This document shows, in pieces, positions 59,578 through 64,000 of a stretch of 64,000 nucleotides of DNA. Both the position numbers and the translations under genes were made by a program. The notes below the pieces were generated by a model. The model had not been told where the DNA came from and did no database searches. It was given only the letters and a program-made list of their open reading frames with translations. The stretch lies in the NCBI GenBank assembly GCA_016933275.1, contig JAFGBI010000246.1, positions 1 through 64,000 of the forward strand, read 5' to 3'. The stretch is from Polyangiaceae bacterium (GTDB lineage Bacteria; Myxococcota_A; Polyangia; Polyangiales; Polyangiaceae). Each line of letters begins with the position of its first letter. Position 1 is the first letter of the stretch.

Positions 59578-59848
59578 GGAGACTCGAATCGTTGCCTGAC
59601 AGGGGTAGCCTGGACCTGAGACTCTAGGGAGGGCGTCCGTCCGTCAAGCGAGTTTGCGCGCATCCTAGCCCCGATCTCGAGCTCGTTCGCGCCACGAGCG
59701 TGCCGGAAAGGCGGGTCCTGGTCCTACCCATTCCCGCTCGAGGGTTCGGGGATCGATTTTGTGCATCCAGCGCGGCGAAGGAGGGCAGCCGAGAGGGGAC
59801 ACTCCCCCCTCGGCCCCCGGAAGCATACCGTGGCACTGACAAATTCCA
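59578..59848. other. Short intergenic region with a GC hairpin
   Basis: CCGAGAGGGG and CCCCCCTCGG (about 59791-59815) can pair and may end the minus-strand RlmK-like transcript; no T-run follows. The rest shows nothing recognisable and must include the PEGA-gene promoter. Confidence 0.4.
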
Positions 59849-60868
59849 CTATGTTTCGATCCGAAACGCCCGGTGGACGTGCCGGTTCCGATACTCCCTG
59901 GGAACGGTAAGATGGGTGATCTCGGCCACCTCGCGGAGCGGCAACCCAGAACACCGTGGGGTGAAGTGTTGGTGGTTCGTCGAGAAGAAGAGGATACCGC
60001 CCGGCTCGATCACACCGAGCACCTGTTCGAGGAGCCACGGGTGATCGCGGTTGACGTCGAATCCGCCACGCGGACCGCCCACGGTCGAGAACGATGGGGG
60101 ATCGCAGACAGCAATGTCCCACCGCCGCCCTGCGCGCCGGACCGACTCGAGAAAGCTTGGGACATCGGCAGCGACCCGCTCATGCGCCGTCGGGGCGTAC
60201 CCGCAGAGTGCGAGGTTCTCTCCGGCCCAGGCGAGATACGCCGCGGACAGGTCGACGGTGGTCGTGGTGCGGGCGCCGCCAAGGGCGGCGGCGCAGGTGA
60301 AGCTCCCCGTGTAGCCGAAGAGATTGAGGAAACGCAGACCCGCCACCGCATCCGCGACCAACGCGCGGGTCCGCCGTTGATCGGCGAAGAGGCCGGTATC
60401 GATGTGTTCATCGAGGCGCACCAGGAACCGAAGCGCGCCCTCGCGCACGACGAGCTCGGTGCCCTGGGCGCAGAGACGCTGATAACGGGGACCCTGCACG
60501 GGCCGAGTCCGCCGTCGTTTCAGGTGCAGGTGGCCGGCGGGGAGCGAGAGCGCCTGCGTCACTGCGTCACCCATGCGCTCGAGCCAGCGTGGGTCGCCCG
60601 CGGTCTGCCAGCGCTCGAGCTCCGCGACCACGACGTGGCCCTCGTACCAGTCCACGAGGAGGCGGATCTCGGGAATGTCTTGGTCGTAGAGGCGGAACGC
60701 ACCCACCTCCTGGCGCTCGAACACGCGGCGCAGGCGCCGGTAGGTCGCTCGGAGCCGGTTGCCGAGCATCTCGGCCTGACGCTCGGAGACCTCGGGGGTC
60801 ACGAGCCCCCGCAGGGTGGGGCCCGGAGAGCGTCCGCCTGCGTGTTCGCTGGTTCTGCGCCGCGCCAT
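59849..60868 (-). CDS. RlmK/RlmI-like 23S rRNA methyltransferase
   Basis: 339 residues from ATG 60868. GNRLRATYRRLRRVFERQEV and FRLYDQDIPEIRLLVDWYEG open the domain as in the C-terminal half (RlmK) of E. coli RlmKL. LDEHIDTGLFADQRRTRALV is the substrate-side motif, FLNLFGYTGSFTCAAALGGA the AdoMet loop, and WDIAVCDPPSFSTVGGPRGG the DPPxF motif. RlmK makes m7G in 23S rRNA; RlmI-type enzymes make m5C and carry a PUA domain, which is absent here. A stand-alone RlmK is the best reading. It is divergent from an unknown gene 75 bp away. Confidence 0.88.
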   Translation of the reverse strand: MARRRTSEHAGGRSPGPTLRGLVTPEVSERQAEMLGNRLRATYRRLRRVFERQEVGAFRLYDQDIPEIRLLVDWYEGHVVVAELERWQTAGDPRWLERMGDAVTQALSLPAGHLHLKRRRTRPVQGPRYQRLCAQGTELVVREGALRFLVRLDEHIDTGLFADQRRTRALVADAVAGLRFLNLFGYTGSFTCAAALGGARTTTTVDLSAAYLAWAGENLALCGYAPTAHERVAADVPSFLESVRRAGRRWDIAVCDPPSFSTVGGPRGGFDVNRDHPWLLEQVLGVIEPGGILFFSTNHQHFTPRCSGLPLREVAEITHLTVPREYRNRHVHRAFRIET

Positions 60869-60943
60869 GTCGCTCGGCCGCAGACATTCTGGCTTCTGGC
60901 GTTCGTCGTCAACGCCGATCGCGAGTTGTGGTCTAATGCCGAC

Positions 60944-62512
60944 ATGCGCACTTCGCTCAAGGACGTGAACATCGGGGGATTCGACGTCACCCTTCCGATC
61001 GCCGGGCTGGAGCTCACCTTCACCCTCGGCCCGACCCGAGACCTCAACGGGATCGCCGAGCTCACCGGTGGTGGCGTCATCGCGCGGGATCTGCGGCTCT
61101 CCGCCCAGACGGTGCGCGCCGGTGAGTGGGTCATCCCGTCGATAGGGACCCTCGGGATCACCCAGCATGTGTTTTTGAAGGGTGTTCAGGCCAATGTCGA
61201 GCTTGGCTTGGACGACCCGCTCGGCCTTGCGGGCAAGGTTGCGGTGGATGGACTCCTCGCCGAGAGGGTGAAGTTCTCGGGGTTCGGGTGCGAGTTCGAG
61301 CTCCGACTCGCCCTCCAACACCTCGAGTTCACCGCCGCGAACGACCGCACCCGCCACGTCGCGATCGATCGCACGGAGCTTCACGAAGTGATGGCGTCGA
61401 CGCCCTTCGGCAACGCCCTCGTCGGCGAGATCACCCTGAAAGGGTTGGTGATCACGCTCACCGCCGAAGGCGGCGTGGACCTCGCCTGTGAGGAAGTCCT
61501 GGCCGATTCGATCGAGCTCAAGGCGAAGGCGCTCACCGCGCAGCTCGAACGGGTCTCGGTGACCGGACTGCGGCACGCCAACGGGCGGACGACGCTGGAC
61601 CGAATCACCGTCGGGGGAGTCACGGTCGAGGCGAGCGAGCTGCCGATCGCGGGCCTGCTGCACAAGACGGCCGCCGCTCCGACCAAGCCCGGCCCCTTCG
61701 TCCCGCCGAGGCTCCCCGATCTCCCGTTCCTCGACCAGCTCCAGGGTCACGCCAACATCGACGCGTTCCTCGACGTCGGGATCCCAATCATCAAGTCCCG
61801 CGCGGCGACCCACGCGATCCGACAGGAGCTCATCGACGGGACCATCGACTTCAAGAAGCTCGAGGCCGGACTGTCCGGGCTCGAAGACGCGGTCCTCGAC
61901 TTCGAGGTCAAGCCGGGCAAGCTCATCCTCGAGAAGGACATCCCGCTGATCCCCTTCGACAACACCACCCTCGTTTGGTGGCCACTCGAGGGGCCGGAGC
62001 AGGACCTGGCGAAGCAGAAGCAGCGGGTGCGTCTGCGCCGTCTGCTCGACTACACGCTGACCGATTTCGTCACCTCCAAGCTTCAGCCGACGGCCACCGT
62101 GGGAGCACCACTCGTGACGTTGCGCCGAGTCGAACTCAACAGCATGGACATCGACGTCTCGCTGCTGGGAGCGAGCCAGCTCGAGCTGCCCTTCGCCACT
62201 CTGCGCCTCGGCGCCGCCGACCTGCCCACGCTGAAGCGCGCGCGACTAGCCGGCTCCGTGAAGCTCGCGCCCGGCACCACCACGGCTCCCACCAAGGTCA
62301 CGGTCGTGGCCGAGGGTGCGTGCTGCGGACTCGACCGCCTCGCGTTCCTCGGCCTCTCGCTGGCCCTCGGACGACTCTCGGTGGCCGCGGTGGACCGGCT
62401 CCACCTCACCTTCTCCGGCATAGTGCCGAGCGAGGTGCAAGCCAGCGTCTCTGGAGTGGCGCTCGAGCGGGTCTCGCTCGATGGCCTGTCCCTACCGCCA
62501 GTCAGGTTCTGA
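60944..62512 (+). CDS. Unknown 522-residue beta-rich protein
   Basis: Starts MRTSLKDVNIGGFDVTLPIA at ATG 60944. It has no signal peptide or membrane helix. Much of it is alternating short strands with repeated phrases: VFLKGVQANVELGLDDPLGL, RVKFSGFGCEFELRLALQHL, DRITVGGVTVEASELPIAGL, LNSMDIDVSLLGASQLELPF, GVALERVSLDGLSLPPVRF. The style resembles AsmA/DUF748 or contractile-injection tube-side beta proteins but I cannot place it. One central region (IPIIKSRAATHAIRQELIDG) is helical. Coding quality is excellent. The divergent rRNA methylase gives no functional hint. Confidence 0.8.
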   Translation: MRTSLKDVNIGGFDVTLPIAGLELTFTLGPTRDLNGIAELTGGGVIARDLRLSAQTVRAGEWVIPSIGTLGITQHVFLKGVQANVELGLDDPLGLAGKVAVDGLLAERVKFSGFGCEFELRLALQHLEFTAANDRTRHVAIDRTELHEVMASTPFGNALVGEITLKGLVITLTAEGGVDLACEEVLADSIELKAKALTAQLERVSVTGLRHANGRTTLDRITVGGVTVEASELPIAGLLHKTAAAPTKPGPFVPPRLPDLPFLDQLQGHANIDAFLDVGIPIIKSRAATHAIRQELIDGTIDFKKLEAGLSGLEDAVLDFEVKPGKLILEKDIPLIPFDNTTLVWWPLEGPEQDLAKQKQRVRLRRLLDYTLTDFVTSKLQPTATVGAPLVTLRRVELNSMDIDVSLLGASQLELPFATLRLGAADLPTLKRARLAGSVKLAPGTTTAPTKVTVVAEGACCGLDRLAFLGLSLALGRLSVAAVDRLHLTFSGIVPSEVQASVSGVALERVSLDGLSLPPVRF

Positions 62513-62529
62513 ATGAACGATGCCGTGCG

Positions 62530-63366
62530 CTACTCCGTTCGGCAGATTTCGCGGGGAAGGGACCGGAGCCCTCGATGCCAGATGTGGGTGACTCGGCCGA
62601 CCACGTTCCCGAGCGGGACCGGGCCGTAGTCGCGGCTGTCCACCGCGTGCTCCCGTGCGTCACCCAAGACGAAGCAATGGCCGTGCGGGACATCGATGGG
62701 GGGGGACTCGGACCGCGCTGACGTCGCCTCACCGGCGTGGGTGACCGGTCTCCCGGCGGGCCGTGGCTGGTGCGCTCCGCCGACGAAGAGCTCGGTCGCG
62801 CGGAGCTCAACGTGGTCGCCGGGAAGGGCCACGACGCGCTTGACGTGGAACTGGTACGGCTGGTCGGGGTTCCGAATCACTACGACGTCACCGCGACAGA
62901 GGGGGCCGCGCGCATACGCGCCCCGATCCACCAGCAGGCGTGAGCCCGGCTCGATCGTCGGGAGCATCGATGCGGTGGGGACGTAGTAGAGCGCGACCAG
63001 CTCACCGTTCACGGTGGCGGCCCAACCCAGGGCGCTGGGAACGGCGATCATCGCCAGCACTGCGTACACGTACCAGCGGTCAACCTCACGCGGGGGTGCC
63101 GCCGTAGGATCGCGAACCGCCGCGCAGAACGCCCCCATCGCGCTGCCGACGAGCAGGACCACCCAACCGAATGCGCCGGCGATGACCCAAACCATCCCGT
63201 GGCTCGGCGCCACGCGAACGGCAAGCGCCGCCAGCGGTCCGAGCGCGGCTGCGGCACCAATCACGGCGAGCCCCGGGACGAGTCGCCCCGTGTAGACTTG
63301 CCCGAGGCCGGGGACCACGAGGGAGAGGAGTGCGGCGCGGACGGGCGTTCGATTCTGGGGGGTCAT
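62530..63366 (-). CDS. lepB: Signal peptidase I with extra N-terminal membrane helices
   Basis: 278 residues. ALYYVPTASMLPTIEPGSRL contains the catalytic Ser (SM motif), FHVKRVVALPGDHVEL the catalytic Lys (KRxxxxPGD), and HGHCFVLGDAREHAVDSRDY the box E (GDNxxxSxDS-like, here GDAREHAVDSRDYG). The first 120 residues form three or four hydrophobic segments (LLSLVVPGLGQVYTGRLVPG is a TM2/DUF5683-like start), more than the usual one or two. Cleaves signal peptides outside the membrane. It lies just downstream of the small anti-sigma-like gene on the same strand, with 15 bp between. Confidence 0.9.
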   Translation of the reverse strand: MTPQNRTPVRAALLSLVVPGLGQVYTGRLVPGLAVIGAAAALGPLAALAVRVAPSHGMVWVIAGAFGWVVLLVGSAMGAFCAAVRDPTAAPPREVDRWYVYAVLAMIAVPSALGWAATVNGELVALYYVPTASMLPTIEPGSRLLVDRGAYARGPLCRGDVVVIRNPDQPYQFHVKRVVALPGDHVELRATELFVGGAHQPRPAGRPVTHAGEATSARSESPPIDVPHGHCFVLGDAREHAVDSRDYGPVPLGNVVGRVTHIWHRGLRSLPREICRTE

Positions 63367-63381
63367 GGGGAGTATTCCTGG

Positions 63382-63624
63382 TCAGAGCGCAGTACCCGGA
63401 ACGAGGAGCGCGAGAGCAACGACGAGTAGAACGTGCAGAACGAGCGCGGCTGCGCTGAGGACGATGGGAACGGACAGCCGCCGCACGCGCCGCGGTGTCG
63501 AGACCGACCTCGGCTCGGTCGAATCGCGCTCGATCGCCGACATGACACGGTCCACGAAGCCGAACGACGGCCGTTCACTTCGCCGTTCGGAGAGCCACCG
63601 ATCGAAGGGATCTCTCTCGTTCAT
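63382..63624 (-). CDS. Small single-pass membrane protein, probable anti-sigma factor
   Basis: 80 residues. A charged cytoplasmic N-terminus of about 50 residues (NERDPFDRWLSERRSERPSF, GFVDRVMSAIERD) and one C-terminal helix (VPIVLSAAALVLHVLLVVAL). The ATG at 63624 overlaps the stop of the sigma gene (ATGA). Size, topology and coupling fit a minimal anti-sigma factor; no zinc motif is seen. It would hold the sigma factor at the membrane. Confidence 0.72.
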   Translation of the reverse strand: MNERDPFDRWLSERRSERPSFGFVDRVMSAIERDSTEPRSVSTPRRVRRLSVPIVLSAAALVLHVLLVVALALLVPGTAL

Positions 63625-64000
63625 CTCTCCTCCTCGAGCGCAGCACGCAGCCGTTCGCGGGCACGCGACAAGCGAGAGCGCACCGTACCGGCGTCGACCG
63701 AGTCGATCGCGGCGATCTCCTCGGTCGAGAGACCAACGACTTCCTTCAGCACGAAGGCGGCTCGTTGATCCTCGGCAAGATCAGCGAGGGCGCGATCGAT
63801 GCGCCGGCCGAACTCGCGGCCGATCAGCGCGTCGAGAGGGGTTTCCGTCGCGACCCGAGGCGGCACCTCGCCCACCGGAATCGGCACCGCCTTCTTGGCC
63901 GCGTTCAGCGCTCGGTTCCGGGCAATCGCGCAGAGCCAGGTCACGAACCGCCCACGCGAGGCGTCGAAGGAACCCAGGGCGGCGTAGGCCGCCACGAAGA
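63621..64000 (-). CDS. ECF-type sigma factor, N-terminus cut by window edge
   Basis: About 125 residues are visible. Region 2 end: FDASRGRFVTWLCAIARNRA. Region 4: LADLAEDQRAAFVLKEVVGL and LSTEEIAAIDSVDAGTVRSR (helix-turn-helix with Asp-rich turn), ending RARERLRAALEE. The first part of region 2 lies right of 64000. Overlaps the small anti-sigma-like gene by four bases. With signal peptidase I following, the unit may tune secretion stress, but no target promoter was identified. Confidence 0.88.
   Translation of the reverse strand, partial: FVAAYAALGSFDASRGRFVTWLCAIARNRALNAAKKAVPIPVGEVPPRVATETPLDALIGREFGRRIDRALADLAEDQRAAFVLKEVVGLSTEEIAAIDSVDAGTVRSRLSRARERLRAALEEER

Noticed and set aside
60869-61813. 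N-terminal extension of the RlmK-like frame to 654 residues
   Set aside because: The extra part is antisense to the unknown 522-residue gene and the domain start matches ATG 60868.
1-64000. tRNA, rRNA, riboswitch and integrase/attachment-site signals
   Set aside because: The intergenic regions were read for acceptor-stem and T-loop patterns, an M-box before mgtE and integrase genes; nothing convincing was found. A covariance-model scan would settle this.

Overview
The window is a GC-rich chromosomal segment whose content points to a myxobacterium (Myxococcota, probably the Polyangia side). The signs are many secreted lipoproteins in which a Cys lipobox is followed by a long Gly/Thr/Ser/Ala 'TGG'-type linker and then a folded domain, a Ser/Thr kinase fused to membrane helices, a PEGA-domain protein, NtrC-type two-component genes, ECF sigma/anti-sigma pairs, cellulase-like and carbohydrate-binding-like proteins, and large gaps between genes filled with interspersed palindromic repeats. 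No rRNA, tRNA, CRISPR array, prophage or complete insertion sequence was found. The organism assignment is an inference.

Layout. 1-1816: an arylsulfotransferase-like lipoprotein (cut by the left edge) behind a possible Cys-rich lipoprotein. 2052-10582: six tightly packed + strand genes for exported proteins (beta-propeller, Thr/Ala-repeat lipoprotein, clostripain-type C11 protease, small lipoprotein, anchored coiled protein, MopE-like metal-binding lipoprotein), the best candidate for an uncharacterised surface system. 10640-20347: SET-domain methyltransferase, a 5'-truncated group II intron maturase, the Mg2+ transporter mgtE, a ShKT-GH45 cellulase fusion, a BCCT transporter remnant, and a wHTH regulator with a degenerate SGNH lipoprotein. 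20775-25868: GT4 glycosyltransferase, murI, a hexuronate-type MFS transporter divergent from an AraC regulator. 26560-33406: small membrane protein, decayed receiver, a GDP-fucose-synthase-like plus ColD-like pair (GDP-colitose logic), then GT2, GT39 and a membrane protein. 34474-42508: ECF sigma, an anti-sigma with an extracellular carbohydrate-binding-like domain, a tandem-repeat lipoprotein, a nuclease-fold candidate, a DNRLRE lipoprotein, a four-helix-bundle gene lacking a normal start, and a truncated conserved protein. 42630-54515: sulfatase-family membrane enzyme, divergent NtrC regulator and histidine kinase, a LacI-type sensor without HTH, a membrane Ser/Thr kinase, an Amt ammonium transporter, an orphan DNA methylase. 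54638-64000: lipoprotein, SDR plus steroid-5-alpha-reductase pair, PEGA protein, RlmK-like rRNA methylase, an unknown 522-residue protein, signal peptidase I, and a second sigma/anti-sigma pair cut by the right edge.

The other dominant theme is repeats. At least five families (called A to E here) lie between genes, often nested in one another and abutting gene 3' ends; two genes take their stop codon from the terminal CTAG of repeat A. The same stretches carry most of the gene remnants (BCCT transporter, group II intron, receiver, histidine kinase, four-helix-bundle gene), so these gaps behave as sites of insertion and decay.

All functions are read from sequence motifs recalled from known families; no search was run. 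Start codons were chosen by ribosome-binding sites, signal peptides and gene overlaps and several remain uncertain, as stated.
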